A stretch of DNA of 31,722 nucleotides from an uncultured Blautia sp. (GCA_900547615.1 URHH01000019.1:1-31722), one strand, 5' to 3'. Counted from the stretch's first letter, positions 1 through 8,765 are shown. The notes: generated by a model from the sequence alone, not told the origin. Numbers and translations are program-made.

Positions 1-358
1 ATAAGCTGTGGCGTATTTGGCGGGTTTTGTCCCCCCCAGCCGTATTTACTCAGCAGACGCAAATAACATTGGACTCAACCTTGAGATGGACGCAATCCTC
101 GCAGTTGCTCTTGGCGGAAACTTCCTGGGCGGCGGTAAATTCAGTCTTGTAGGTTCCGTGATTGGAGCATATACGATTCAGGCTCTTACAACAACTCTTT
201 ACGCAATGAACGTAAAAGCCGACCAGCTTCCTGTATACAAGGCAATCGTGGTTATTATTATCGTAACACTGCAGAGTGAAGTATTTAAGAAATACATTGC
301 CAACTTCAAAGCAAAAAGAAACGCAGGGAAACCTGCTGTAGAAGGAGGTCAGAAGTAA
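1..358 (+). CDS. Sugar ABC transporter permease, YtfT/RbsC-like, C-terminal end only
   Basis: Only about the last 118 residues lie in the window. They carry the end of a BPD_transp_2 family inner-membrane permease: the conserved EMDAILAVALGG stretch, the GGGKFSLVGS loop, and two hydrophobic segments ending in a basic tail (KAKRNAGK). The sequence resembles E. coli YtfT (MDAILAV, IQALTTT), a permease of a galactofuranose-type importer. It overlaps the next permease by one base (TAATG at 356-360), so the two are translationally coupled and probably form a heterodimeric channel with an ATPase encoded upstream. Codon 2-4 is TAA in the frame that matches the family, so the reading cannot be followed to the window edge. 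This may be a frameshift or poor sequence at a contig end, or a real lesion. Confidence 0.8.
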
Positions 359-1383
359 TGAAAGCAAATAAGATGCAGAAAAGAAAAATGACAGGAAACG
401 GCTTCCTGCTTCTGATTACCATTGTTCTGTTTTTCGTTATGTATATTGCGGGAATGGTGATTTTCGCAGACAAAGGTTTTGCAAAACCGCAGATGTTTTT
501 AAACCTGTTTGTATCAAATGCGGGACTTCTCGTAATCGCCTGCGGTCTTACTATCGTAATGATTACAGGAGGAATTGATATTTCTGTCGGTTCTGTCACA
601 GCTCTTGTATGTATGGTAATGGCAGATATGATGGAAAATAAAGGAGTAAACGCATACGTGGCAGTTCTTGCAGCCCTTGCGATCGGTATTGCCTTCGGTA
701 TTGTACAGGGCTTCCTTGTAGCCTACCTTGACATTCAGCCGTTTATCGTTACGCTGGCAGGTATGTTCTTCGGAAGAGGTATGACAGCCATCATCAGCAC
801 AGAGATGATCTCCATTAAAAACGAAGTCTTCCTGAAATGGGCAAACTACCGTTTCTACATGCCTTTCGGTTCTACAAACAAAAAAGGCAAATTTATTCCG
901 GCGTATATTCCGCCTACAGTAGTTATTGCGATTGTGGTAGTTATTTTAATTGCAATCCTTCTGAAATACCGCAAATTCGGACGTAAGCTTTATGCGATTG
1001 GCGGAAGCCAGCAGAGCGCCCTTATGATGGGACTTGACGTAAGAAAAACAAAATTCAAAGCATACGTTCTTGATGGTTTTCTTGCAGGTCTCGGCGGTTT
1101 CCTGTTCTGTTTAAATACCTGTGCCGGCTTCGTAGAGCAGGCAAAAGGTCTTGAGATGGATGCCATTTCCGCAGCCGTTATCGGAGGAACACTTCTTTCC
1201 GGCGGTGTGGGAACACCAATCGGAACCATGTTCGGTGTTCTTATTAAAGGAACCATTTCCAGTCTGATTACCGTACAGGGTACACTTTCAAGCTGGTGGG
1301 TAAGAATCGTACTTTCCGCACTTCTTTGCTTCTTCATTGTACTTCAGTCTGTACTTGCAACGATGAAGAAGAAAAATAAATAA
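358..1383 (+). CDS. yjfF: Sugar ABC transporter permease YjfF
   Basis: 341 residues, close to E. coli YjfF (about 330). It belongs to the BPD_transp_2 permease family and acts in the cytoplasmic membrane as half of a pentose/hexose (galactofuranose-type) ABC importer channel. Family landmarks are GGIDISVGSVTAL (about 75-87), TLAGMFFGRGM (about 132-142), YAIGGSQQSALMMG (about 212-225) and MDAISAAVIGGTLLSGGVGTP (about 267-287). The GTLSSWW motif near residue 309 is also typical of YjfF. Multiple hydrophobic helices run through the protein. The start is the ATG that overlaps the previous stop, with GGAGG about ten bases upstream. It is the last gene of its operon, since a strong hairpin terminator follows 14 bases later. 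The substrate cannot be told from the sequence; galactofuranose or another sugar is inferred from family naming. Confidence 0.9.
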   Translation: MKANKMQKRKMTGNGFLLLITIVLFFVMYIAGMVIFADKGFAKPQMFLNLFVSNAGLLVIACGLTIVMITGGIDISVGSVTALVCMVMADMMENKGVNAYVAVLAALAIGIAFGIVQGFLVAYLDIQPFIVTLAGMFFGRGMTAIISTEMISIKNEVFLKWANYRFYMPFGSTNKKGKFIPAYIPPTVVIAIVVVILIAILLKYRKFGRKLYAIGGSQQSALMMGLDVRKTKFKAYVLDGFLAGLGGFLFCLNTCAGFVEQAKGLEMDAISAAVIGGTLLSGGVGTPIGTMFGVLIKGTISSLITVQGTLSSWWVRIVLSALLCFFIVLQSVLATMKKKNK

Positions 1384-1396
1384 GAGATAAACAAAA

Positions 1397-1434
1397 AACT
1401 CTCCCGTGTTTCTGATGAACCGGGAGAGTTTTTT
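1397..1434 (+). terminator. Bidirectional intrinsic terminator after yjfF
   Basis: A perfect 10-bp stem (AACTCTCCCG at 1397-1406 pairing with CGGGAGAGTT at 1421-1430) is followed by a T run on the plus strand. The left arm is preceded by an A run, which gives a T run on the minus strand. It can therefore end both yjfF and the minus-strand genes arriving from 1445. Confidence 0.92.
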
Positions 1435-1444
1435 GCGGGCAGGC

Positions 1445-1630
1445 TTAATAATTATAAGCGCCCTCATATGCGTTGCAGTGTGTTTTCTTTTTGGAAAGGT
1501 TTTCACATTTACTGCAGCGGTCACAGAATTCCTGCTCATAGCAGGTTGCACACACGCAGTCGCCGCATTTCTTGCGGTCATACTCTGGTGTGCAGGTGTA
1601 GGGAAGGCTGTCTTTCTTCTCCGTACCCAT
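1445..1630 (-). CDS. Small cysteine-rich protein, unknown function
   Basis: 61 residues with nine cysteines (13, 22, 25, 27, 30, 36, 39, 42, 52), several in CxxC spacing (22/25, 27/30, 36/39, 39/42). This suggests a compact metal- or Zn-binding knuckle protein. There is no signal peptide or membrane segment, so it should be cytosolic. An AAAGGAG site lies nine bases before the ATG. It starts 15 bases after the stop of the YitT-like gene and ends just before the shared terminator, so it is probably the last gene of a three-gene minus-strand operon. I do not recognise the family. The ribosome site and operon position support a real gene, but metal binding is inferred only from the cysteine pattern. 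Confidence 0.62.
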   Translation of the reverse strand: MGTEKKDSLPYTCTPEYDRKKCGDCVCATCYEQEFCDRCSKCENLSKKKTHCNAYEGAYNY

Positions 1631-1645
1631 AAAATCACGCTCCTT

Positions 1646-2518
1646 TTAATAATCCGTCTTATGATAAAAACGACCATTGATATAGTCGGTTTTTATAATA
1701 TTTACAAAAGCGCTGGGGTCAAGTTCTTTTACTTTTTTTACAAGAATCTTCGCCTCTGTTCTGGAGACAACGGAATAGAGCATACTTGTGTCTTCGCCGG
1801 TATAGCAGCCTGTTCCATAGAAACAGGTTGCAGAATGGCGGGTTAAATCGGAAATTTCTTTATAAACCTCGGCGGGTTTTCTTGTAATAATAAAAAGCGT
1901 ATGTTTCTTATACCTCTGGTGAAGCATCTGCACCACCTGCGTAGAGGTAAACTGGAAGATGATAGAGTAAAGCGCTCTGTCCCAGCCAAAAAGGAAACCT
2001 GCGATCAGAAGGATAACGGCGTTGACTCCCAGAATGTAATTCCAGATGTCCTGTCCGCTTTTCTCCGAAAAATAAATGGCAATAAAATCCATGCCGCCAC
2101 TGCTTGTGTTTGCAATAAGACAGAGGCTCACACACAGACCGTTTATCAGTCCGCCGAAAATACTGATAAGAAGCGTATCGTAAGTGATGGGCTGCACAGG
2201 TATTATATCTGTGAGCACACTGGACAGGATAATTACAATACAGGAACTTATGGTAAATTTTTTGCCGATAAACTTAAAGCCGATCATAACAGGAATGGCA
2301 TTCAAAATAATATTGATAACCGAATAAGGAACGGAGATTCCCATATAGGTTTCAAAAATATTCTGCAAAAGAAGGGTAATGCCGTTAAATCCGCTGGGAT
2401 AAAGCCCTCCTGCCCGCACAAAGGTTTTAATGTTTATGGCAAAGATAACGCCGGCAATGCAGGCGCCGCCGTAGCGCATCATTTCATGTTTGAAAAGAGT
2501 TTTTTTATCCAGTTCCAC
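1646..2518 (-). CDS. YitT family membrane protein (DUF161 + DUF2179)
   Basis: 290 residues from a GTG start at 2518, chosen because GGAGG (2526-2530) lies seven bases upstream. A longer reading to 2581 would run into the end of the upstream gene. The N-terminal two thirds hold five to six hydrophobic segments of the YitT (DUF161) type, with the conserved GGxxPSGFNGITLLLQ and TSSGGMDFIA stretches. The last 80 or so residues form a cytoplasmic DUF2179 domain (from about HTLFIITRKPAEV to the end), an ACT/PII-like fold thought to bind a small ligand. The physiological role of the family is not established. The gene lies 19 bases downstream of the methyltransferase and 15 bases upstream of the cysteine-rich gene. 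Confidence 0.88.
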   Translation of the reverse strand: MELDKKTLFKHEMMRYGGACIAGVIFAINIKTFVRAGGLYPSGFNGITLLLQNIFETYMGISVPYSVINIILNAIPVMIGFKFIGKKFTISSCIVIILSSVLTDIIPVQPITYDTLLISIFGGLINGLCVSLCLIANTSSGGMDFIAIYFSEKSGQDIWNYILGVNAVILLIAGFLFGWDRALYSIIFQFTSTQVVQMLHQRYKKHTLFIITRKPAEVYKEISDLTRHSATCFYGTGCYTGEDTSMLYSVVSRTEAKILVKKVKELDPSAFVNIIKTDYINGRFYHKTDY

Positions 2519-2537
2519 AATCCCACCTCCAGAGATT

Positions 2538-3398
2538 CTACAGAGCTTCCCATCTGCCGGATGCACCGCATGGAAGGACAAGACCGTTTGAGGAAACAGG
2601 AAGACCGATTTCCTGGGAATCTACGCGTCCGTTAAATTTTTTAAGCTCTGTGGCAAGCATATAAGTAAGTACAGCCGGAGCAAGACCGGTTGTATAGGAA
2701 TTAATAAGGAAAAATAAAGGTTTATCGCTTAAAATTTTTGTGCAGAGTTTCACAAGCGGGTGAATGGCGTCTTCAATTTTCCAGATTTCTCCCTTTGGTC
2801 CTCTTCCATAAGATGGCGGGTCCATAATGATCGCGTCATAATGGTTTCCTCTTCGGATTTCACGCTCCACAAATTTTACACAGTCGTCTACAAGCCAGCG
2901 GATAGGAGCGTCTCCAAGACCGGAGGCAAGAGCGTTTTCTTTTGCCCAGGAAACCATGCCCTTTGATGCGTCCACATGAGTAACGGAAGCGCCTGCTGCG
3001 GCAGCGGCAAGTGTTGCGCCTCCTGTGTATGCGAAAAGATTTAAAACTTTTACAGGACGTCCTGCGTTTCTGATCTTATCTCCGAACCAGTCCCAGTTTG
3101 CAGCCTGTTCCGGGAAAAGCCCCGTGTGCTTGAAGCTGAATGGTTTTAAATGGAAGGTAAGCTCCTTATAATGAATGTCCCACTGTTCCGGAAGGTCGAA
3201 AAACTCCCATTCTCCGCCGCCTTTTTTGCTGCGGTGGTAGTGACCGTTCATTTTTTTCCAGCCTTTGTGGGTTTTTGGGGTATCCCAGATAACCTGCGGG
3301 TCCGGGCGGACAAGAAGATAATCTCCCCATCTCTCCAGCTTTTCTCCGCAGGAAGTATCAATGACTTCGTATTCTTTCCAGCCATCTGCAATCCACAT
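2538..3398 (-). CDS. Class I SAM-dependent methyltransferase, RlmI/RlmK-like, probable rRNA m5C methyltransferase
   Basis: 286 residues from the ATG at 3398. A longer reading to 3452 is unlikely because a TATAAT box (3456-3461) sits directly before it. The SAM-binding motif I is at about 119-130 (LNLFAYTGGATL), followed by the acidic HVDASKGMV strand. The catalytic motif DPPSY is at 193-197 with GRGPKG after it. This order is typical of the RlmI/RlmK/YwbD group that methylates 23S rRNA. There is no PUA domain at the N-terminus, so it is the short form, and the target base is not known from sequence. It heads a minus-strand operon with the YitT-like and cysteine-rich genes. Confidence 0.88.
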   Translation of the reverse strand: MWIADGWKEYEVIDTSCGEKLERWGDYLLVRPDPQVIWDTPKTHKGWKKMNGHYHRSKKGGGEWEFFDLPEQWDIHYKELTFHLKPFSFKHTGLFPEQAANWDWFGDKIRNAGRPVKVLNLFAYTGGATLAAAAAGASVTHVDASKGMVSWAKENALASGLGDAPIRWLVDDCVKFVEREIRRGNHYDAIIMDPPSYGRGPKGEIWKIEDAIHPLVKLCTKILSDKPLFFLINSYTTGLAPAVLTYMLATELKKFNGRVDSQEIGLPVSSNGLVLPCGASGRWEAL

Positions 3399-3455
3399 AA
3401 TCGTTGTAACCTCTTTCTTTTCGTAATTTATGTAATACTTCTTTTTATACATCAG

Positions 3456-3484
3456 ATTATAACATACTCTTCATTATTTTAACA
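3456..3484 (-). promoter_or_regulatory. Probable promoter of the methyltransferase/YitT operon
   Basis: On the minus strand a perfect TATAAT (3456-3461) lies about 58 bases before the chosen ATG. At 17-bp spacing the -35 is poor (TGTTAA, 3479-3484), so only the -10 is convincing. Confidence 0.5.
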
Positions 3485-3513
3485 TCAGGAATTAAAAAAA
3501 GCCCAGAACAGGC

Positions 3514-3543
3514 TTGACAATCAGGACTTTACCATACTAAAAT
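3514..3543 (+). promoter_or_regulatory. Promoter of the aminotransferase-ldt-ddl-murF operon
   Basis: Perfect TTGACA (3514-3519), an 18-bp spacer, then TAAAAT (3538-3543). TACTAA at 3535-3540 is an alternative -10 with a 15-bp spacer. It is 42 bases before the aminotransferase start. Confidence 0.65.
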
Positions 3544-3584
3544 GTATGAGAAAAAGGTGAAAGAGCGGCATGAGGAGGATTATT

Positions 3585-4871
3585 ATGAAGAAATACAGTG
3601 AAATGAGCAGAGAGGAGCTCCTCTCTTTGAAAAAAGAACTGGAGCAGCAGTATGAAGAGGTAAAAGCTCAGGGTCTTGCCCTTGATATGTCCCGCGGAAA
3701 ACCGGGAGTGGAGCAGCTTAACCTTTCTATGGGAATGATGGACGTTCTGGCAGGCGGAGCAGAGCTTAAATGCGAGACAGGCGTAGACTGTCGTAACTAT
3801 GGCGTGATTGACGGTATTCCGGAAGCAAAACGTCTTCTTGGAGAAATGTCAGAGGTTGATCCGGAGCACATTATTATTTATGGAAACTCCAGCCTGAATG
3901 TCATGTTCGACTCCATTGCCCGTTCCATGACACATGGCGTAATGGGAAATACTCCGTGGTGCAAACTGGACAAAGTAAAATTCCTCTGTCCTGTACCGGG
4001 CTATGACCGTCACTTTAAAATCACAGAATATTTTGGGATTGAGATGATCAACGTACCTATGACTCCGGAAGGACCGGATATGGATATGGTGGAAAAACTG
4101 GTAAGCGAGGACGATTCCATCAAAGGAATCTGGTGTGTGCCGAAATACTCCAATCCCCAGGGATATACTTACTCAAAAGAAACAGTGGAGCGTTTTGCAA
4201 GATTAAAACCGGCAGCGCCTGACTTCCGTATTTACTGGGACAATGCGTACAGCATTCATCACCTTTATGATGACAATCAGGATTTCCTTGAAGAGATTCT
4301 GGCAGAGTGTGCAAAAGCAGGAAATCCGGATCTTGTATATAAATTTACTTCTACCTCAAAGGTAAGCTTCCCGGGTTCCGGTATTGCAGCCGTTGCAGCG
4401 TCAAAAGCAAACCTTGAAGATTTCCGCCAGTACATGCAGATCCAGACGATCGGCCACGACAAGCTGAATCAGCTTCGTCACGTGCGTTTCTTTAAAGATC
4501 TTGAGGGACTTCATGCACATATGAGAAAACATGCAGACATTATCCGCCCGAAATTCGAGCTTGTTCTGGAAACACTGGAAAAAGAGCTTGGAGGTCTCGG
4601 AATCGGAGAGTGGACAAAACCCCACGGTGGATACTTTATTTCCTTTGATTCTATGGAAGGCTGTGCAAAAGCTATCGTAGAGAAAGCAAAAGAGGCAGGC
4701 GTTGTCATGACAGGCGCAGGAGCAACTTATCCATACGGAAAAGACCCGAAAGATTCCAATATCCGTATTGCGCCTACTTTCCCGTCCCTTGAGGAACTGA
4801 AAAAAGCGGCGGAGGTTTTTGTCCTCTGCGTAAAACTTTCAAGTGTGGAGAAATTGCTTGCACAGGCATAA
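3585..4871 (+). CDS. PLP-dependent aminotransferase, fold type I (Aminotran_MocR / subgroup Ic aspartate aminotransferase type)
   Basis: 428 residues from the second ATG, which has AGGAGG (3573-3578) seven bases before it; the in-frame ATG at 3570 lies before that site. The enzyme should transfer amino groups between an amino acid and a 2-oxoacid in the cytosol. PLP contacts visible are GNSSLN (about 100-105), PGYDRH, KYSNPQGYT with the conserved Asn, YWDNAYSIHHL with the ring-N Asp at about 219, and the Schiff-base Lys at about 259 in STSKVSFPGSG. The overall pattern fits the Aminotran_MocR family, which includes atypical aspartate aminotransferases. Substrate specificity is not certain. It leads a four-gene unit with cell-wall genes (31-bp gap to the next). 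Confidence 0.88.
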   Translation: MKKYSEMSREELLSLKKELEQQYEEVKAQGLALDMSRGKPGVEQLNLSMGMMDVLAGGAELKCETGVDCRNYGVIDGIPEAKRLLGEMSEVDPEHIIIYGNSSLNVMFDSIARSMTHGVMGNTPWCKLDKVKFLCPVPGYDRHFKITEYFGIEMINVPMTPEGPDMDMVEKLVSEDDSIKGIWCVPKYSNPQGYTYSKETVERFARLKPAAPDFRIYWDNAYSIHHLYDDNQDFLEEILAECAKAGNPDLVYKFTSTSKVSFPGSGIAAVAASKANLEDFRQYMQIQTIGHDKLNQLRHVRFFKDLEGLHAHMRKHADIIRPKFELVLETLEKELGGLGIGEWTKPHGGYFISFDSMEGCAKAIVEKAKEAGVVMTGAGATYPYGKDPKDSNIRIAPTFPSLEELKKAAEVFVLCVKLSSVEKLLAQA

Positions 4872-4902
4872 GCTATAGTTAAGAAAGAACTGAGGTTAAA
4901 AA

Positions 4903-6300
4903 ATGACGGAAGAAAAGACAGGAATGAGTACAGGAAGAAAGGTGCTGATCGCCCTTATTGTTGTATTTCTCCTTCTTACGGCTGCCCCGGATTTTTACGG
5001 AGCATCTTACTTCGGCAGCCATTTTCTGCCGGGCTCTTATATAAACGGGCTGAACTGCTCTTATATGACTGCAGACGAGGCAGAAAAACTTCTTACAGAA
5101 AAGATAAAAACATACGCCCTCACGCTTGAGACAAAAAATAACGGACAGGAGGGCATTACTGCAGGAGAGATGGGACTTTCTTATAAAGGGGGAGGAAGCG
5201 TGCAGGCGCTTCTTCAAAACCAGAAAAAAGGAAGATGGTTTCTCTCTTTTTCAGAAAAGAAAGAATACCAGGCGTCCGGGGCTGTGGTGTATAATGAAGA
5301 GATGGTCCGAAAAGCCATTGAGGGACTTTCCTGTGTACAAAACGCACAGGAGCCTGTAGACGCAGCCATCAAAGAGACAGAAGCAGGATATGAGATTGTG
5401 CCGGAGACAGAGGGAAATGCCCCGGATAAAGAAAAGCTTTTAAACGCTGTGGTACAGTGCGCGCTTCTGGGAGAGCCGCGTCTGAATCTGGAGGAAGCGG
5501 GCTGCTATAAAAAGCCGTCCGTTTATCAGGACGATGAAAACCTGAAAAAAGACTGCGACCGCCTGAACAAGCTTACAGATGTAATTATTACCTATGATTT
5601 TGCAGATAAGACGGAAACTGTTGACAGAAGCGTGATTAAAAACTGGATCATAAGAGGAAAAGACGGGAGCTACACTCTTGACAAAGAAAAGGTGGCAGGG
5701 TATGTAAACGACCTTGGTTATAAATACGACACCTTTGGCTGTACAAGGGATTTTCGTACGTACGACGGAAGAATCGTTACCATATCCGGAGGAGACTATG
5801 GCTGGGCAATCGACCAGGAGGCAGAGACAGACGCTCTTTACAATGCCATATTAAACGGGGAAACCCAGGTGAGAGAGCCGGTTTACGCCTATTCTGCCTG
5901 GAGCCGTGATACCACGAACGATATAGGCTATACTTATGTGGAAATTGATCTTACAAATCAGAGAATGGTCTTTTATAAAGACGGGTATCCTGTTGTAGAT
6001 ACGCCGGTTGTGACAGGACACCCGGGAAATACAGATACAGCCACTCCTGTGGGCTGTTATGCAGTAGATGCAAAACAGTCTCCGGCGACACTTACGGGGG
6101 AAGATTATGAAGCACCTGTTACATTCTGGCTTCCTTTTGCGGGAAATGTGGGAATCCATGACGCTTCCTGGAGAACAGAATTCGGGGGAACGCTCTATAT
6201 GACAGAAGGTTCTCACGGCTGTGTAAATACGCCTTATGAACAGGCGCAGATCATATATAACAACATTGAAATCGGCGCGCCGGTTATTGTTTATCAGTAG
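4903..6300 (+). CDS. Membrane-anchored L,D-transpeptidase (YkuD) with peptidoglycan-binding-like domains
   Basis: 465 residues. One uncleaved hydrophobic segment at about 12-30 anchors it with the bulk outside. A long middle region (about 45-310) looks like the repeated PG_binding_4-type domain found before YkuD domains. The C-terminal YkuD domain (about 340-465) begins with the IDLTNQRMVFY strand and carries the catalytic signature SHGCVNTP, with Cys440 as nucleophile and His419 and His438 near it. Such enzymes make 3-3 cross-links in peptidoglycan or modify it, and resist most beta-lactams except carbapenems. The start has a GAGG site eight bases upstream. It is placed between the aminotransferase and ddl with gaps of 31 and 28 bases, so it is co-transcribed with precursor synthesis genes. 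Confidence 0.92.
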   Translation: MTEEKTGMSTGRKVLIALIVVFLLLTAAPDFYGASYFGSHFLPGSYINGLNCSYMTADEAEKLLTEKIKTYALTLETKNNGQEGITAGEMGLSYKGGGSVQALLQNQKKGRWFLSFSEKKEYQASGAVVYNEEMVRKAIEGLSCVQNAQEPVDAAIKETEAGYEIVPETEGNAPDKEKLLNAVVQCALLGEPRLNLEEAGCYKKPSVYQDDENLKKDCDRLNKLTDVIITYDFADKTETVDRSVIKNWIIRGKDGSYTLDKEKVAGYVNDLGYKYDTFGCTRDFRTYDGRIVTISGGDYGWAIDQEAETDALYNAILNGETQVREPVYAYSAWSRDTTNDIGYTYVEIDLTNQRMVFYKDGYPVVDTPVVTGHPGNTDTATPVGCYAVDAKQSPATLTGEDYEAPVTFWLPFAGNVGIHDASWRTEFGGTLYMTEGSHGCVNTPYEQAQIIYNNIEIGAPVIVYQ

Positions 6301-6328
6301 GCGGAGCTGAAGATAAAGGAGATAAAAA

Positions 6329-7366
6329 ATGAGGATTGTAGTATTAGCAGGGGGAACAAGTACAGAGAGAGCCATTTCCATTGTTTCCGGAACAGGTATC
6401 TGTACCGCTCTCCGTGAAAAAGGTCATCAGGCAATTCTGGTGGACGTTTTCGGAGGAACAGAAAATGTGGACTGGGAAAATCCTTTCCCGAAGGAATATG
6501 ATGTGGAAGCGGCAAGCGCGTACATAAAAAGCTTTGACGACAAGATCGAGGACATGAAAAAAGAGAGAAAAAGCTTTTTCGGACCAAATGTAATTAAGCT
6601 TTGCGAGCTTTGCGACATTGTATTTCTGGGACTTCACGGTGCAAACGGGGAAGACGGAAAGGTGCAGGCAGCCTTTGACCTTATGGGGATTAAATACACA
6701 GGAACCGGCTATTTAAGCAGCGCCCTTGCAATGGACAAGGGAATTACAAAGCAGATGTTCCGCATGAACGGCGTTCCCACTCCTGCAGGAACTTCTATGG
6801 AAAAAGCAGCCTGCACAAGAAATCTGGAAGACCTTGGAATGGAATTTCCTGTTGTTGTAAAAACATGCTGCGGCGGCTCCAGCGTAGGTGTTTACATTGC
6901 AAATAATCAGGCGGAATATGAGGAAGCCCTCGATAATGCGTATTCTTACGAGGACGAGGTTGTTGTGGAGGAATATGTAAAGGGAAGAGAGTTTTCCGTT
7001 GCAGTTGTGGACGGAAAAGCATATCCGGTTATTGAGATCGCGCCTCTTCAGGGATTTTACGATTATAAAAACAAATATCAGCCAGGCTCTACAGTAGAAA
7101 CCTGTCCTGCAGAAATCCCCGACGCTCTGGCAGAAAAAATGCAGCGCCATGCGGAGGCAGGAGCAAAGGCACTTTCTTTGGAAGCGTACTGCCGTCTTGA
7201 TTTTATTATGAAAGAAAACGGAGATATGTACTGCCTTGAGGCGAACACACTTCCCGGAATGACGCCTACAAGCCTGATCCCTCAGGAAGCAAAGGTGCTT
7301 GGAATTGATTATCCTTCTCTTTGTGAGGAGCTGATCCGCGTTTCCATGAAAAAGTACGAGAAATAA
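6329..7366 (+). CDS. ddl: D-alanine--D-alanine ligase
   Basis: 345 residues, normal family length. It joins two D-alanines with ATP in the cytosol to make the dipeptide used by MurF. Visible landmarks are the N-terminal GGTSTER with Glu13, LHGANGEDG (102-110), the ATP-grasp region GGSSVGVYI with Ser184/Ser185, EEYVKGREFSVAVV, and the C-terminal metal-binding EANTLPGMTPTS. The omega loop FYDYKNKY contains the Lys-Tyr pair (249-250) expected of D-Ala-D-Ala ligases. The Phe of D-lactate-type ligases or the His of VanA would differ, so vancomycin-type substrate change is not indicated. It lies 28 bases after ldt and 20 before murF. Confidence 0.95.
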   Translation: MRIVVLAGGTSTERAISIVSGTGICTALREKGHQAILVDVFGGTENVDWENPFPKEYDVEAASAYIKSFDDKIEDMKKERKSFFGPNVIKLCELCDIVFLGLHGANGEDGKVQAAFDLMGIKYTGTGYLSSALAMDKGITKQMFRMNGVPTPAGTSMEKAACTRNLEDLGMEFPVVVKTCCGGSSVGVYIANNQAEYEEALDNAYSYEDEVVVEEYVKGREFSVAVVDGKAYPVIEIAPLQGFYDYKNKYQPGSTVETCPAEIPDALAEKMQRHAEAGAKALSLEAYCRLDFIMKENGDMYCLEANTLPGMTPTSLIPQEAKVLGIDYPSLCEELIRVSMKKYEK

Positions 7367-7386
7367 AAGGATAAAGTGGTGAAAAA

Positions 7387-8757
7387 ATGAAAAGTTTAAC
7401 ACTGGAAAATATTACGCGAGTATGCGGCGGTGTGTATCATGGAAGCAGCAGCCTTCTTGAAAAAGAAGTTTCTTCCATTACGACAGACAGCCGCAAGGTG
7501 GAAGAGGGCAGCCTTTTTGTTCCTATTGTGGGAGAGCGCGTAGACGCCCACAAATTTATTCCCCAGGTAATGGAAGCAGGAGCCCTTGCCACGCTTTCAG
7601 AGCGCGTTCTTGATGATGCAGAGTATCCGTATATTCTTGTGGAATCCTCTCTTCAGGCAGTGAAGGACATTGCGGAATTTTATCTGGAGGAGCTTTCCAT
7701 TCCTGTTGTTGGAATTACAGGAAGTGTTGGAAAAACAAGCACAAAAGAAGTAATTGCCTCTGTTTTAAAGGAGAAATACCGTACTTTAAAAACACAGGGC
7801 AATTTTAATAATGAACTCGGTCTTCCACTCACAGTTTTCCGTCTCCGTGAGGAGGACGAGATTGCTGTTCTGGAAATGGGCATCAGTGATTTCGGGGAGA
7901 TGAGCCGTCTTGGAAAAATCGCAAAGCCGGACACAAGCGTGATCACAAATATCGGAACCTGCCACCTGGAAAATCTGGGAGACAGAGACGGTGTTTTAAA
8001 GGCAAAGACAGAGGTTTTTGATTATGTGAAGCCGGGCGGACATATTGTATTAAACGGAGACGATGATAAGCTTTGTACAGTGAAGGAGCATAATGGGATC
8101 CGGCCTGTATTTTTCGGAATGACAGAAGGGCAGGACGTATATGCAGATGAAGTGGTAAGCAGAGGATTAAAGGGAATGACCTGCCGTATTCACATGGGCG
8201 AAGAAAGCTTTGTTGTAAATATTCCAATGCCCGGACGTCATATGGTTTATAATGCACTGGCAGCAGCGGCAGTGGGAAGGATTTACGGTCTTACAAAGGA
8301 GCAGATAAAAGCCGGTATTGAAAGTCTTGAGCCTGTAAGCGGACGCTTTAAAATGATCGAGACAGAAAAGCTTCTGATCGTGGATGACTGTTATAATGCA
8401 AATCCCATGTCTATGAAGGCATCTCTTGACGTATTAAAGGACGGCGCAGGAAGAAGAGTTGCGATTCTTGGGGATATGGGAGAGCTTGGAAAAGATGAAG
8501 TAAAGCTTCATGAAGAGGTTGGCGTTCATGCAGGAAACTGCGATATAGATGTGTGTATCTGCGTGGGAAATCTCTGTAAGTATATGGCAGAGAAGGCAAA
8601 GGAAACAAATCCTGACCTTACTGTGATTTATGAACCGGACAGAGAGAGCCTTCTTAAAAATCTGAAAACTTATATTCAGACAGGAGATACGGTTCTTGTG
8701 AAAGCCTCTCACTTTATGAAGTTTGAGGAAGTGGTGGAAGCACTTTCAAAATTATAA
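7387..8757 (+). CDS. murF: UDP-N-acetylmuramoyl-tripeptide--D-alanyl-D-alanine ligase
   Basis: 456 residues, the usual MurF length. It adds D-Ala-D-Ala to the UDP-MurNAc-tripeptide, the last cytosolic step of stem peptide assembly, using the product of ddl just upstream. Domain order is Mur_ligase N (TTDSRKVEEGSLFVP at about 32-46), the central ATPase with P-loop GITGSVGKTSTK (109-120), the NNELGLPLTV and EMGISDFGEM motifs, ITNIGTCHLENLG, and a C-terminal domain with DDCYNANPMSMKASL and LGDMGELG. GGTG precedes the ATG. A terminator starts nine bases after the stop, so this is the last gene of the operon. Confidence 0.96.
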   Translation: MKSLTLENITRVCGGVYHGSSSLLEKEVSSITTDSRKVEEGSLFVPIVGERVDAHKFIPQVMEAGALATLSERVLDDAEYPYILVESSLQAVKDIAEFYLEELSIPVVGITGSVGKTSTKEVIASVLKEKYRTLKTQGNFNNELGLPLTVFRLREEDEIAVLEMGISDFGEMSRLGKIAKPDTSVITNIGTCHLENLGDRDGVLKAKTEVFDYVKPGGHIVLNGDDDKLCTVKEHNGIRPVFFGMTEGQDVYADEVVSRGLKGMTCRIHMGEESFVVNIPMPGRHMVYNALAAAAVGRIYGLTKEQIKAGIESLEPVSGRFKMIETEKLLIVDDCYNANPMSMKASLDVLKDGAGRRVAILGDMGELGKDEVKLHEEVGVHAGNCDIDVCICVGNLCKYMAEKAKETNPDLTVIYEPDRESLLKNLKTYIQTGDTVLVKASHFMKFEEVVEALSKL

Positions 8758-8765
8758 GATTTTTG

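Noticed and set aside
1901..2635. Plus-strand 244-residue frame opposite the YitT-like gene
   Set aside because: It lies wholly over a well-supported minus-strand gene and has no family resemblance or ribosome site.
3399..3452. Longer N-terminus for the rRNA methyltransferase-like gene
   Set aside because: A TATAAT box lies immediately before that ATG, and the conserved part of the protein starts at 3398.
6329..7366. Van-type resistance ligase
   Set aside because: The omega loop has the Lys-Tyr pair of D-Ala-D-Ala ligases and no vanH or vanX is nearby; the 2-hydroxyacid dehydrogenase at 10991 resembles glycerate dehydrogenase and is in another operon.
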